A stretch of DNA of 64,000 bases, from NCBI GenBank assembly GCA_934500835.1, contig CAKSTR010000001.1, forward strand, positions 372,001 to 436,000, given 5' to 3'. This stretch comes from an uncultured Paracoccaceae bacterium. GTDB lineage: Bacteria; Pseudomonadota; Alphaproteobacteria; Rhodobacterales; Rhodobacteraceae. Of the stretch, positions 26,852 to 35,588 are shown piece by piece (position 1 is the stretch's first letter; every line of letters starts with the position of its first letter). Below the pieces are notes generated by a model. That model had not been told where the DNA came from. It saw only the letters and a program-made list of their open reading frames with translations, and made no database searches. The translations under genes were made by a program, and so were the position numbers.

Positions 26852-27844
26852 ATGAGCATTCTGAGCGATTTTCTGACGGACGGACGGATTCCCATCGGAC
26901 CGCTGGCCAAGGCGCTGTTCGACTGGCTGAAGAATTTCAAGCCGGCGTTCAAGGCCTTCGGCGATGCCACCAAGGCCGCCATCGAAGGGCTGACCGATAT
27001 TCTGCAATCCCTGCCGCTGGACATTCTGGTGCTGGCGGTTGCCGTGCTGGCGCTGGCAATCCTTGGCCGGATGCGGGAAATGGCGATCGCGATGGCTGTG
27101 GGGCTGCTGGCGATCTTCGCGCTTCGGCTGGGCGGGGTGGCGCTGCCCGAACTGCCCAAAGCGGTTGCCCCCTACATCCTGATCGCTCTTTTCGTTGCGC
27201 TGACATGGGTGATCCAGCGGCGCTGGCAACCTTGCGCGATCGTGGCGCTTGGCTTCCTTTTCATCATGAACCAGGGCTACTGGAAGGAAACCACCGAGAC
27301 CTTGGCGCTGGTCGCCTTCGTCTGTGGCATCTGCATGGTGATCGGGGTGCCCGTGGGCGTCGCGGCGGCACATCGGCCGCGCCTCTTCCAGACCATGCAG
27401 CCGGTGCTGGACCTGATGCAGACCCTGCCCGCGCCGGTCTACCTGATTCCCTTCGTCATCCTCTTCGGCATCGGGCTGGTGCCTGCACTTTTCGCCTCGA
27501 TCATCTTCGTTGTGCCGGCCTCGATCCGGCTGACCCATCTCGGGGTATCCTCCACACCCATGGCGCTGAAAGAGGCGGCGACCGCCTTCGGCTCCACCGA
27601 CCGGCAACTGCTGTGGAAGGTCGAGTTGCCTTGGGCCTTCCCGCAGATCATGGCCGGGCTGAACCAGACCATCATGCTGTCGCTGTCCATGGTGGTGATC
27701 TCGGCCTGGGTCGGTGCTGCGGGTCTTGGGGTGCCAGTGGTCAAGGCACTGAACCAGGTGCGGCCCGATCTGGGCTTTGAATCCGGCTCGGTCATCGTGG
27801 CGCTGGCCATCCTTCTGGACCGGATGCTGAGGGTGTCGAAATGA
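26852..27844 (+). CDS. choW: Choline ABC transporter permease
   Basis: 330 residues. An N-terminal amphipathic region (1-45) precedes about seven membrane segments. The last 200 residues are the BPD_transp_1 domain with the coupling EAA-like loop K-E-A-A-T-A-F-G-S-T-D-R-Q-L-L near residue 230-245. An OpuAB/ProW-like segment L-D-L-M-Q-T-L-P-A-P-V-Y-L-I-P is present near 190-205. It forms the inner-membrane channel for choline. The stop overlaps the choV ATG (ATGA). Confidence 0.92.
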   Translation: MSILSDFLTDGRIPIGPLAKALFDWLKNFKPAFKAFGDATKAAIEGLTDILQSLPLDILVLAVAVLALAILGRMREMAIAMAVGLLAIFALRLGGVALPELPKAVAPYILIALFVALTWVIQRRWQPCAIVALGFLFIMNQGYWKETTETLALVAFVCGICMVIGVPVGVAAAHRPRLFQTMQPVLDLMQTLPAPVYLIPFVILFGIGLVPALFASIIFVVPASIRLTHLGVSSTPMALKEAATAFGSTDRQLLWKVELPWAFPQIMAGLNQTIMLSLSMVVISAWVGAAGLGVPVVKALNQVRPDLGFESGSVIVALAILLDRMLRVSK

Positions 27845-28863
27845 GCAATGCCGTCGAATTCGACCGTGTCAGCATCGTCTTCGGCGATACCCCGCACCGC
27901 GCCCTGCCCCTGATGGATCAGGGCAAAAGCCGGGCCGAGGTGCAACAGGCCACCAACCAGATCCTTGGCGTCCACGACTGCAGCCTGAGTGTCGCCGAGG
28001 GCGAGATCCTTGTCCTGATGGGGCTATCCGGCTCGGGCAAGTCCACGCTGTTGCGCGGGGTGAATGCGCTGAACCCGGTGGTGCGGGGCGAGGTGCGGGT
28101 GCTGGACGGCGACCGGATGGTCTCGGTCACCAAGGCCGATCCGGCCACCCTGCGCCGGCTGCGGGCCACGAAAATCGCCATGGTGTTTCAGCAATTCGGC
28201 CTGCTTCCCTGGCGCACGGTGCGTGAAAATGTCGGGCTGGGGCTGGAGCTGGCCGGCATCCCCCCGGCCGAACGGGCGCCGCGTGTCGATGCCCAGTTGG
28301 CGCTGGTGAACCTTTCGCAATGGGCCGACCGCAAGGTCGGAGAACTGTCGGGCGGCATGCAGCAGCGCGTGGGCCTTGCCCGTGCCTTCGTGACCGAGGC
28401 GCCGATCCTTCTGATGGACGAGCCGTTTTCAGCCCTTGATCCCCTGATCCGAGCCAAGCTGCAGGACGAACTTCTGGACCTTCAGGCCAAGCTCCGGCGC
28501 ACGATCATCTTTGTCTCCCACGATCTGGACGAGGCCTTCAAGATCGGCAACCGCATCGCCTTGATGGAGGGCGGCCGGATCGTCCAATGCGGCACCGCGC
28601 GCGAGATCATTGCCGATCCGGTCTCGGACTATGTGGCGGATTTCGTCGCGCATATGAACCCATTGGGCGTGTTGACGGCGCGCGATGTGATGGGGGCGGG
28701 CGACGGCGGCAGCCGCGAAGTCGCCCCCGCCACCCCGGTCAAACAGGTGATGGAATCGCTGCGCGACGGGGCCGAGTCCCTGGCGGTGGTCGAGGGCGGC
28801 CAAAGGCTGGGCGTGATACGCGCGGGCGATGTGATGCGCAAACTGTTGGACCCGCGGGGATAG
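27841..28863 (+). CDS. choV: Choline ABC transporter ATP-binding protein
   Basis: 340 residues. Walker A G-L-S-G-S-G-K-S-T near residue 60-68, Q-loop V-F-Q-Q-F-G, signature L-S-G-G-M-Q-Q-R, Walker B L-L-M-D-E-P-F-S-A-L-D and the H-loop S-H-D-L-D-E-A. An N-terminal extension of about 45 residues and a C-terminal part (about 265-340) typical of the OpuAA/ProV group follow; the latter looks like a reduced CBS-type regulatory region. It powers choline import with ChoXW. Confidence 0.94.
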   Translation: MSNAVEFDRVSIVFGDTPHRALPLMDQGKSRAEVQQATNQILGVHDCSLSVAEGEILVLMGLSGSGKSTLLRGVNALNPVVRGEVRVLDGDRMVSVTKADPATLRRLRATKIAMVFQQFGLLPWRTVRENVGLGLELAGIPPAERAPRVDAQLALVNLSQWADRKVGELSGGMQQRVGLARAFVTEAPILLMDEPFSALDPLIRAKLQDELLDLQAKLRRTIIFVSHDLDEAFKIGNRIALMEGGRIVQCGTAREIIADPVSDYVADFVAHMNPLGVLTARDVMGAGDGGSREVAPATPVKQVMESLRDGAESLAVVEGGQRLGVIRAGDVMRKLLDPRG

Positions 28864-28876
28864 CCGCGCAGGAGGC

Positions 28877-28926
28877 GGGGGGCCAGCCCCCCGCACCCCC
28901 GGGATATTTCAGCCAAGATGAAGATC
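28877..28926 (+). repeat. Dispersed GGGATATTT repeat, copy 2, with hairpin
   Basis: A perfect hairpin GGGGGGC-CA-GCCCCCC (28877-28892) is followed by CCCCCGGGATATTTCAGCCA and AGATGAAGATC. It lies 13 bp after the choV stop and reaches the topA stop on the other strand, so it may serve as a bidirectional 3' end element. Confidence 0.75.
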
Positions 28927-31507
28927 AGGCGGTTTTTGCAGCCTTCTTCGCTGCGGGTTTCCGGGTCGTCGCCTTGCTGGCCGGAGCCTTGGCCGTCTTG
29001 GAGGCGGCCTTCTTCGGGGCGGCCTTCCTGCCCTTGCCGGATTTGCCCGCCTTTTCAGCGATCAGCTCCAGCGCCTGTTCCAGCGTGACCTCTTCCGGCG
29101 CAACGTCCCTGGGCAGCGTGGCGTTGACCTTTTCCCATTTGACATAGGGCCCATAGCGGCCGGGCATCACCTGCACTTCGCCGCCATCGGGATGGGCGCC
29201 CAGCACCTTCAAGGGGCCGGCCGGAGCCGAACTGCGGCCCGGCCCGCGGGCTGCCTTCTGTGCCAGCACCTCCATCGCGCGGTTCATGCCGATCGAGAAC
29301 ACCTCTTCGACGTCCGGGATGTTTGCGTAGATCGTGCCGTGCTTGATGTAGGGGCCGAACCGGCCGATCCCGGCCTCGACCGGGGTGCCATCCTCGGGGT
29401 GGGGGCCGATCAGCCTGGGCAAGGAGAGCAGCGCCAGCGCGCGCTCCAGCGTCAGGTTGTCGGGGGTGGTCCCCTTCGGCAGGCTGGCGCGGTCGGGCTT
29501 CGGTTTTTCCTCGGTCGCCTCGCCGCGCTGGACATAGGGGCCAAAGCGGCCGGCACGCAGCGAGATTTCGATGCCGTTTTCATCCTGGCCCAGAATGCGG
29601 CCATCCGAAGCCACCGATTCGGCATCGCCCGCCAGGGGCCGGGTATAGCGGCATTCCGGATAGTTGCCGCAGCCGATGAAAGCGCCGCCGGAGCGGGCTG
29701 TCTTCAGATGCAGCCGGCCGTTGCCGCAGGTCGGGCAGATGCGCGGGTCTCCGCCATCCGCACGCGGCGGATAGAGGTGGGGCGCCAGGAAGTCGTCGAT
29801 CTTGTCGAGCACCTCGCCAATCCGCAGATCGGCGGTCTCGGCCACGGCGGCGCTGAAATCGCGCCAGAACCGTGACAGGACCTCCTTGTAATCCCGCTCG
29901 CCCGCCGAGACATCGTCAAGCTCGGTCTCAAGATCGGCGGTGAAATCGTATTCGACGTAGCGGTGGAAGTAGTTCGACAGGAAGGCCGTCACCAGCCTGC
30001 CCTTGTCCTCGGGGAACAGGCGGTTCTTGTCCTTGCGCACATACTCGCGGTCCACGATCGTGGTCAGGATCGAGGCATAGGTCGAGGGCCGGCCAATCCC
30101 CAGCTCTTCCATGCGCTTGACCAGCGTGGCCTCGGTATAGCGCGGCGGGGCCTGGGTGAAATGCTGCTCGGGCGTGATCGCGCCCTTCTCGACACCCTCG
30201 CCCTGCATGATCTGCGGCAGGCGGCCGCCATCCTCGTCGTCGCCATCGTCGCGGCCCTGATCATAGACCTTGAGATAGCCGTCGAAGAGCACGACCTGAC
30301 CATTGGCGCGCAGACCGACCTGCCCGTCGGGGCTGGTGACATCGACCGTGGTCCGTTCCATCCGCGCCGCGGCCATCTGGCTGGAGATGGTGCGCTTCCA
30401 GATCAGATCGTAAAGCTTGCGCTGGTCCTCTTCGACGCGGATCTTCTCGGGACCAAGCGCCATGTCGGTCGGGCGGATGCATTCATGCGCTTCCTGCGCA
30501 TTCTTGGCCTTGTTCTTGTAGATCCGGGGGCTTTCGGGGACATAGGCGGCACCGAAGCGCGTGCCGATCTCGGCCCGGGCCGCCGTCACCGCCTCGGGCG
30601 CCATGTCGATGCCGTCGGTCCGCATATAGGTGATGTAGCCGGCCTCATACAGCCGCTGCGCCGCGTTCATGCACTGCTTGGCGCCCATGCCGTATTTGCG
30701 GCTGGCCTCCTGCTGCAGGGTCGAGGTCATGAAGGGCGGCCACGGGTTGCGGGTGGCCGGCTTCGATTCCACACCCGAGACGGTGAATGTTCGGGAAGTG
30801 ACAGCATGAACCGCGATCTCGGCCGCAGTTTCGGTTGGAATGTCGAATTTCTGCAGGCGCTTGCCGCCAAGGGTGACAAGGTTCGCCTCGAACTCCTGGC
30901 CGCGCGGAGTACGGAGGAGGGCTTTGACCGACCAGTATTCCTGGGCCTTGAAGGCCTCGATCTCCATCTCGCGCTCGACGATCAGGCGCAGGCAGACCGA
31001 TTGCACCCGGCCCGCGGATTTGGCGCCCGGCAGCTTGCGCCACAGGACCGGCGAGAGGGTGAAGCCGACCAGATAATCCAGTGCACGGCGGGCCAGATAG
31101 GCCTCGACCAAAGGCGTGTCGATGTCGCGGGGTTCTTTCATCGCCTTGGTCACCGCATCCTTGGTGATGGCGTTGAAAGTCACGCGGGCAACGGTCTTGC
31201 CCTTCTTGAGGCTGCTTTGCAGCGCCTCTTTCAGGTGCCAGCTGATCGCCTCGCCCTCGCGATCGGGGTCGGTGGCAAGGATCAGCGTGTCATCGGTTTT
31301 CAGCGCCTCGGCAATGGCCTTGACGTGCTTCTTGCTCTCGGACGCCACCTCCCATTTCATCCCGAAGTCGTGTTCGGGATCGACCGAGCCATCCTTGGGC
31401 GGCAGGTCGCGGACATGGCCATAGGAGGCGAGCACCGTGAAGTCGGGGCCGAGATATTTGTTGATTGTCTTGGCTTTGGCAGGAGATTCAACGACGACAA
31501 CTGGCAT
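28925..31507 (-). CDS. topA: DNA topoisomerase I
   Basis: 860 residues. The TOPRIM domain begins with V-V-V-E-S-P-A-K-A-K-T-I near residue 3 and has the D-P-D-R-E-G-E-A metal site near 80-87. The catalytic tyrosine is in Y-I-T-Y-M-R-T-D-G near residue 300. One C4 zinc ribbon (C-P-T-C ... C-G-N-Y-P-E-C) lies near 595-620, followed by repeated topoisomerase C-terminal modules with R-F-G-P-Y, and a lysine/alanine-rich tail that should bind DNA non-specifically. It relaxes negative supercoils. dprA lies upstream on the same strand, a common alphaproteobacterial order. Confidence 0.97.
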   Translation of the reverse strand: MPVVVVESPAKAKTINKYLGPDFTVLASYGHVRDLPPKDGSVDPEHDFGMKWEVASESKKHVKAIAEALKTDDTLILATDPDREGEAISWHLKEALQSSLKKGKTVARVTFNAITKDAVTKAMKEPRDIDTPLVEAYLARRALDYLVGFTLSPVLWRKLPGAKSAGRVQSVCLRLIVEREMEIEAFKAQEYWSVKALLRTPRGQEFEANLVTLGGKRLQKFDIPTETAAEIAVHAVTSRTFTVSGVESKPATRNPWPPFMTSTLQQEASRKYGMGAKQCMNAAQRLYEAGYITYMRTDGIDMAPEAVTAARAEIGTRFGAAYVPESPRIYKNKAKNAQEAHECIRPTDMALGPEKIRVEEDQRKLYDLIWKRTISSQMAAARMERTTVDVTSPDGQVGLRANGQVVLFDGYLKVYDQGRDDGDDEDGGRLPQIMQGEGVEKGAITPEQHFTQAPPRYTEATLVKRMEELGIGRPSTYASILTTIVDREYVRKDKNRLFPEDKGRLVTAFLSNYFHRYVEYDFTADLETELDDVSAGERDYKEVLSRFWRDFSAAVAETADLRIGEVLDKIDDFLAPHLYPPRADGGDPRICPTCGNGRLHLKTARSGGAFIGCGNYPECRYTRPLAGDAESVASDGRILGQDENGIEISLRAGRFGPYVQRGEATEEKPKPDRASLPKGTTPDNLTLERALALLSLPRLIGPHPEDGTPVEAGIGRFGPYIKHGTIYANIPDVEEVFSIGMNRAMEVLAQKAARGPGRSSAPAGPLKVLGAHPDGGEVQVMPGRYGPYVKWEKVNATLPRDVAPEEVTLEQALELIAEKAGKSGKGRKAAPKKAASKTAKAPASKATTRKPAAKKAAKTA

Positions 31508-31618
31508 GGAATCCCCTTTGGTCCAACGGCACGGAGGCGGTGGCTAGATGTGGGCCAAAGCGAGAGGTTGTCAACCGCGGCAGTCCTGACCCCGCGTCAC
31601 GGCACCGGTTCAGGGCGT

Positions 31619-32782
31619 TCAACCGCGGCTGAGAAGGCCGCCGGGTTGACGCAGGATGCGGCCATCCAGCTCCAGCGTCAGGAGGGCGGTCGCCAGATGG
31701 GCCGGGGGCAGCGCAAGGTCGCGGATCAGTTGATCCTCGGCCAGCGGGCTGGCACCGAGACGGGCAAGAATGCGGGAATGCAGCGCGGCCGCTTCGGCCA
31801 GCGGCGGGCGGCGGGCGGGGCGCGGGCCGGGCAGCGGCGGCGCGGCCGGCACGATTTCGGCGACGGTCTCCGGCCCGGGCCGGGTGGCCGGTTCGCCGAG
31901 GGCTTCAAGCACATCGGCAGGGCCGCGCACCAGCGTCGCCCCGTCGCGCAAAAGCATGTTGCAGCCTGACGCGCGGGCATCGAACGGGTGGCCCGGCACC
32001 GCCATCACCTCGCGCCCCTGATCGGCGGCGTTGCGTGCGGTGATCAGGCTGCCGGACCGCGCCGCAGCCTCGACCACGATGACGGCGCGCGACAGGCCCG
32101 AAATCAGCCGGTTGCGCAGCGGGAAATGCCGGGTCTGCGGCGTCACACCCATCGGTTGTTCGGACAGGCGCAGCCCGCGGGCGCGGATGTCTTCGGCCAG
32201 CAGCGCGTTTTCTTCGGGATAGACCACATCGACGCCGCCGGCCTGCACCGCGATGGTGCCCGTCGCCAGCGCCGCCTCATGCGCGGCCTTGTCGATGCCG
32301 CGGGCCAGGCCAGAGACGACGGCAAAACCCGCCTGCCCCAACCCTTCCGCCAGCCGCATCGCCATCCGCAACCCCAGCGATGAGGCGTTGCGGGCACCGA
32401 CCATGGCCACCATCGGCCGGGCCAGCAGGGCAAGATCGCCCTGCGCCCAAAGCACGGGCGGGGCGTCGTTCAACTGTGCCAAGGCGGGGGGATAGGGGTC
32501 TTGGCCGAAAAACAGGGCGACCGCGCCGGCGACCCGCGCCTCGGCCAGTTCGGCGCGCGCCACTTCGACCGGGCAGACGGAATAGTCCTGCACCCCGGCT
32601 GCGCGGGCGATTTCGGGCAGGGCTGCAAGGGCATCTTTCGCCGATCCGTGTTCGGCCATCAGCCGGTGGAAGGTGACGGCCCCGACCCGGCGGGAACGGA
32701 TGAGGCGAAGCCAGTCAAGGCGGTCATCCTCAGATCGGGGTGGTGTGGGGTGTGTGGGGTTCGAAAAGAAGCCGTCCGCCAT
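31619..32782 (-). CDS. dprA: DNA processing protein DprA (Smf)
   Basis: 387 residues from ATG 32782, chosen because GAGGCGAGG lies in front; an in-frame ATG at 32815 lacks such a site. The Rossmann-like core shows G-A-R-N-A-S-S-L-G, V-S-G-L-A-R-G-I-D-K-A-A-H, G-G-V-D-V-V-Y-P-E-E-N and A-A-A-R-S-G-S-L-I-T-A. A short winged-helix-like region ends the protein (about 320-387). DprA loads RecA on incoming single strands during transformation. topA lies 111 bp downstream. Confidence 0.93.
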   Translation of the reverse strand: MADGFFSNPTHPTPPRSEDDRLDWLRLIRSRRVGAVTFHRLMAEHGSAKDALAALPEIARAAGVQDYSVCPVEVARAELAEARVAGAVALFFGQDPYPPALAQLNDAPPVLWAQGDLALLARPMVAMVGARNASSLGLRMAMRLAEGLGQAGFAVVSGLARGIDKAAHEAALATGTIAVQAGGVDVVYPEENALLAEDIRARGLRLSEQPMGVTPQTRHFPLRNRLISGLSRAVIVVEAAARSGSLITARNAADQGREVMAVPGHPFDARASGCNMLLRDGATLVRGPADVLEALGEPATRPGPETVAEIVPAAPPLPGPRPARRPPLAEAAALHSRILARLGASPLAEDQLIRDLALPPAHLATALLTLELDGRILRQPGGLLSRG

Positions 32783-33005
32783 GCCCAACCTCGCCTCATC
32801 CGCGAGTCGCACCATGGACCACGCACGGTTAACGAACCCTGAATCGAAACCGGAAAACCCGCGCCGTCCCCAACAGGGCGGGGCAGCAGGCGCTGGTCCG
32901 ATCCACGCCGCCGATCTGGCGCTATCTCCTCGATTGATAGGCGGGGGGAAACTTGATCAAATGGTGCCAGATTTCAGGGGCAGACCGCCCCAAGGGAGCA
33001 ATGCC

Positions 33006-34283
33006 ATGAAGAACGCAGATGTTGCCAAGCGCCGGGACGAGGCCATTTCCCGCGGCGTCGGGATGCAGACCCAGATCTATGCCGACAAGGCGCTGAACGC
33101 CGAGGTCTGGGATATCGAAGGCAACCGCTATATCGACTTCGCCGCCGGGATCGCCGTGGTCAACACCGGGCACCGTCACCCCAAGGTGATGGCTGCCGTG
33201 GCCGCGCAGCTGGAAAAGTTCACCCATACCTGCCATCAGGTCATGCCCTATGAGCCCTATATCGCGCTGGCCGAGCGGCTGAACGCAAAGGTTCCGGGCA
33301 AATTCGCCAAGAAGACCATCTTCGTCACCACCGGCGCCGAGGCCTGCGAGAACGCGATCAAGATCGCCCGCATCGCCACCGGCCGCGATGTCGTCATCGC
33401 CTTCGGCGGCGGCTTCCATGGCCGCACCTTCATGGGCATGGCGCTGACGGGCAAGGTGGAGCCTTACAAGAAGGGCTTCGGCTCGATGATGCCGGGCGTC
33501 TTCCACGTGCCTTTCCCGATGGGTCCGCAGGGGATTTCCACCAAGGACGCGATCGCCGGGCTTGAAAAGCTGTTCAAGGCCGATGTCGATCCGGCCCGCG
33601 TCGCCGCGATCATCTTCGAGCCGGTGCAGGGCGAAGGCGGCTTCAACCCCGCGCCGGCCGATCTGGTCAAGGCTATCCGTGCGCTGTGCGACCAGCACGG
33701 CATCGTGATGATCGCCGATGAGGTGCAGACCGGCTTTGCCCGCACCGGCACGCTTTTCGCCATGGATGCCTATGGTGTCGCCGCCGACCTGACCACCATG
33801 GCCAAGGGGCTTGCCGGTGGCCTGCCGCTGGCCGCCGTCACCGGCCGCGCCGATCTGATGGATGCGGCCAATCCGGGGGGCCTGGGCGGCACCTATGCCG
33901 GCAACCCGCTTGGCATTGCGGCCTCGCATGCAGTGCTGGATGTGATCGAAGAGGAAGACCTCTGCGCCCGCGCCAATGAGCTGGGATCGCGCCTGAAGCA
34001 GAAGCTTGAGGAAATCCGCGCCACCACGCCCGAGATCGTCGACATCCGCGGCCCGGGCTTCATGGTCGCGGCCGAGTTCGCCAATCCGTCGACGAAGGAA
34101 CCCGACGCCGGTTTCACCAACCGCGTGCGGATCGAGGCGCAAAAGCGCGGGCTGATCCTGCTGACCTGCGGCGTCTATGGCAACGTCGTGCGCTTCCTCG
34201 CACCGATCACCATCCCCGAGGCGCATTTCACCGAAGCCCTTGGCATCCTTGAGGCGTCGATCGCTGCCGCCCGTCAGGGCTGA
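33006..34283 (+). CDS. gabT: 4-aminobutyrate-2-oxoglutarate aminotransferase family protein
   Basis: 425 residues, the normal GabT length. ATG 33006 is followed by the conserved M-K-N-A-D start; GGGAGC lies upstream. Class III aminotransferase features include T-G-A-E-A-C-E-N-A-I-K, the D-E-V-Q-T-G-F-A-R-T-G box and the PLP lysine in T-M-A-K-G-L-A-G-G-L-P-L. It moves the amino group of GABA (or 5-aminovalerate) to 2-oxoglutarate. No gabD is next to it here, so the exact substrate is a family-based guess. A TTGATCAA palindrome (32953-32960) lies in its upstream region. Confidence 0.9.
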   Translation: MKNADVAKRRDEAISRGVGMQTQIYADKALNAEVWDIEGNRYIDFAAGIAVVNTGHRHPKVMAAVAAQLEKFTHTCHQVMPYEPYIALAERLNAKVPGKFAKKTIFVTTGAEACENAIKIARIATGRDVVIAFGGGFHGRTFMGMALTGKVEPYKKGFGSMMPGVFHVPFPMGPQGISTKDAIAGLEKLFKADVDPARVAAIIFEPVQGEGGFNPAPADLVKAIRALCDQHGIVMIADEVQTGFARTGTLFAMDAYGVAADLTTMAKGLAGGLPLAAVTGRADLMDAANPGGLGGTYAGNPLGIAASHAVLDVIEEEDLCARANELGSRLKQKLEEIRATTPEIVDIRGPGFMVAAEFANPSTKEPDAGFTNRVRIEAQKRGLILLTCGVYGNVVRFLAPITIPEAHFTEALGILEASIAAARQG

Positions 34284-34289
34284 TCCTGT

Positions 34290-34321
34290 CCCTGCGGCGA
34301 ACTCCTTTTTTCGCCGCAGGG
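34290..34321 (+). terminator. gabT terminator
   Basis: A perfect 12 bp stem CCCTGCGGCGAA (34290-34301) / TTCGCCGCAGGG (34310-34321) with loop CTCCTTTT, starting 7 bases after the stop codon. No T-run follows the stem. Confidence 0.75.
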
Positions 34322-34342
34322 AACCAGGCCCGCCCTTTGGCG

Positions 34343-34364
34343 TTTGACTCCTCGTCAAGTCAAA
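34343..34364. promoter_or_regulatory. Inverted repeat upstream of the glycine-zipper lipoprotein
   Basis: TTTGACT (34343-34349) and AGTCAAA (34358-34364) with 8 bp between; an inner TTGAC-N5-GTCAA is nested inside. The half-site resembles the BetI-like operator at 25822. It ends 18 bp before the ATG, over the expected leader. Confidence 0.5.
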
Positions 34365-34381
34365 CACCTTGGGGATATTCC

Positions 34382-34645
34382 ATGAAACTCGTTCACTTCA
34401 TCGCGCCGTTCGCCGCCCTGGGCCTTGCCGCCTGTGTGGCCACGCCCGAGCAGAACACCGCTGTCGGCGCCCTGACCGGGGCAGCCGTGGGCGCTGCCGT
34501 CTCGGGCGATGGTGACAAGGTCGAAGGTGCCCTGATCGGCGGTGCCGTCGGCGCCATCGCGGGCACCTACCTTGGCAAAACCAACCAGCCCGGCAAGTGC
34601 TATTACCGCGATGCCAACGGAAACCGCTTCATCGCCAACTGCTAA
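34382..34645 (+). CDS. Glycine-zipper lipoprotein, 17-kDa-antigen-like
   Basis: 87 residues. A lipoprotein signal ends at L-A-A-C (C18). Two glycine-zipper helices follow (V-G-A-L-T-G-A-A-V-G-A-A-V and G-G-A-V-G-A-I-A-G-T-Y-L-G), then a short C-terminal loop with K-C-Y-Y-R-D and a terminal N-C that could form a disulfide. This is the outer-membrane lipoprotein type often called rickettsial 17 kDa surface antigen-like. GGGGATATTCC precedes the ATG. A strong hairpin and repeat copy 3 follow. Confidence 0.82.
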   Translation: MKLVHFIAPFAALGLAACVATPEQNTAVGALTGAAVGAAVSGDGDKVEGALIGGAVGAIAGTYLGKTNQPGKCYYRDANGNRFIANC

Positions 34646-34683
34646 AGCGATCCGGTTCCGCAGCGTCGGAAGCTGATCGGCAG

Positions 34684-34708
34684 CTGGAGGGGTTTTGCAC
34701 CCCTCCAG
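34684..34708 (+). terminator. Terminator-like hairpin after the lipoprotein gene
   Basis: CTGGAGGGG (34684-34692) and CCCCTCCAG (34700-34708) form a 9 bp perfect stem with loop TTTTGCA. Confidence 0.6.
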
Positions 34709-34715
34709 ACCTCCC

Positions 34716-34742
34716 CGCAGGATATTTGGGCCAAAGTGAAGG
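34716..34742 (+). repeat. Dispersed GGGATATTT repeat, copy 3
   Basis: CGCAGGATATTTGGGCCAAA followed by GTGAAGG, directly after the hairpin at 34684. It differs from copy 1 by a missing G and an AA-to-AG order change in the tail. Confidence 0.7.
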
Positions 34743-34817
34743 CCCGAAGCGGAGTGAAAGCTTCATGGCCATCGACGTGACACGGTGCCGCCCTGACGGG
34801 TGGTGCCGGTTTTTCGA

Positions 34818-34846
34818 TTGCAGCCCCGGCCCTGCGGCGGCTATCA
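34818..34846 (+). promoter_or_regulatory. Predicted bioM promoter
   Basis: TTGCAG (34818-34823), 17 bp, CTATCA (34841-34846), 22 bases before the bioM ATG. No BioR-like TTATmKATAA palindrome was seen upstream of bioM or bioY. Confidence 0.35.
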
Positions 34847-34868
34847 GGCCCCGAACCATGGGGGCGGG

Positions 34869-35588
34869 ATGGCCGACATCATCCTTCAGGACGCGGGCTA
34901 CCGGACCGGGGGAAAGACACTTCTCTCGGGCCTGACGCTGGCCCTGACCGAGGCGCGGATCGGCATCATCGGCCGCAATGGCAGCGGCAAGACCACCCTG
35001 CTGCGGCTGATGGCCGGACTGATCGCCCCCTCCTCCGGCGAGGTGCGGGCGGGCGGACTGAACCCGTTTACCGACCGCAAGGGCGCACTGGCCCGGATCG
35101 GCATCCTGTTCCAGAACCCCGACCACCAGATCCTGTTCCCGACGGTCGAGGAGGAACTGGCCTTCGGCCTGCGTCAGCAGGGCATGGCGCAGCGGGAGGC
35201 GCTGGCTGCGGCGCGGGCCATGCTGGCCACCGAGGGGCGGGCACATTGGGCGAAAGCCCCGGTCTCCACCCTGTCGGGCGGCCAGAAGCACTGGCTTTGC
35301 CTGCAGGCGGTGCTGATGATGGCGCCGGCCACGATCCTTCTGGACGAGCCTTTCGCCGGGTTGGACCTGCCCAGCATCGCCCGGGTGTCGCGGCGTCTGG
35401 CCGCGCTGCCGCAGCAACTGATCACCATCACCCATGACACCGCCGCTGTGGCGGATGCGGACCGGGTGATCTGGCTTGAGGCAGGTCGCGTCCGCGCCGA
35501 TGGCCCGCCCGCACAGGTTCTGCCCGGGTTCACCGCCGAGATGGCCCGGATCGGGGAAGCCGATGCTGACGCTGACCTCTCCGGTTGA
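34869..35588 (+). CDS. bioM: Biotin ECF transporter ATPase
   Basis: 239 residues. ATG 34869 follows GGGGGCGGG; the frame is open upstream without similarity. Walker A G-R-N-G-S-G-K-T-T near 36-44, Q-loop I-L-F-Q-N-P-D-H-Q (the N-P-D-H-Q form is typical of ECF ATPases), signature L-S-G-G-Q-K, Walker B I-L-L-D-E-P-F-A-G-L-D, H-loop T-H-D-T. It energises BioY with BioN. The bioN gene begins 26 bases before the bioM stop codon, so translation is coupled. Confidence 0.92.
   Translation: MADIILQDAGYRTGGKTLLSGLTLALTEARIGIIGRNGSGKTTLLRLMAGLIAPSSGEVRAGGLNPFTDRKGALARIGILFQNPDHQILFPTVEEELAFGLRQQGMAQREALAAARAMLATEGRAHWAKAPVSTLSGGQKHWLCLQAVLMMAPATILLDEPFAGLDLPSIARVSRRLAALPQQLITITHDTAAVADADRVIWLEAGRVRADGPPAQVLPGFTAEMARIGEADADADLSG

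Noticed and set aside
28877..28926. G/C-rich hairpins as CRISPR or REP arrays
   Set aside because: Copies are single and dispersed, not regularly spaced; no cas genes or REP-associated transposase are present.
34290..34381. Riboswitch in the leader of the glycine-zipper lipoprotein gene
   Set aside because: The conserved structures are the gabT terminator and a short dyad; no known aptamer pattern can be recognised.
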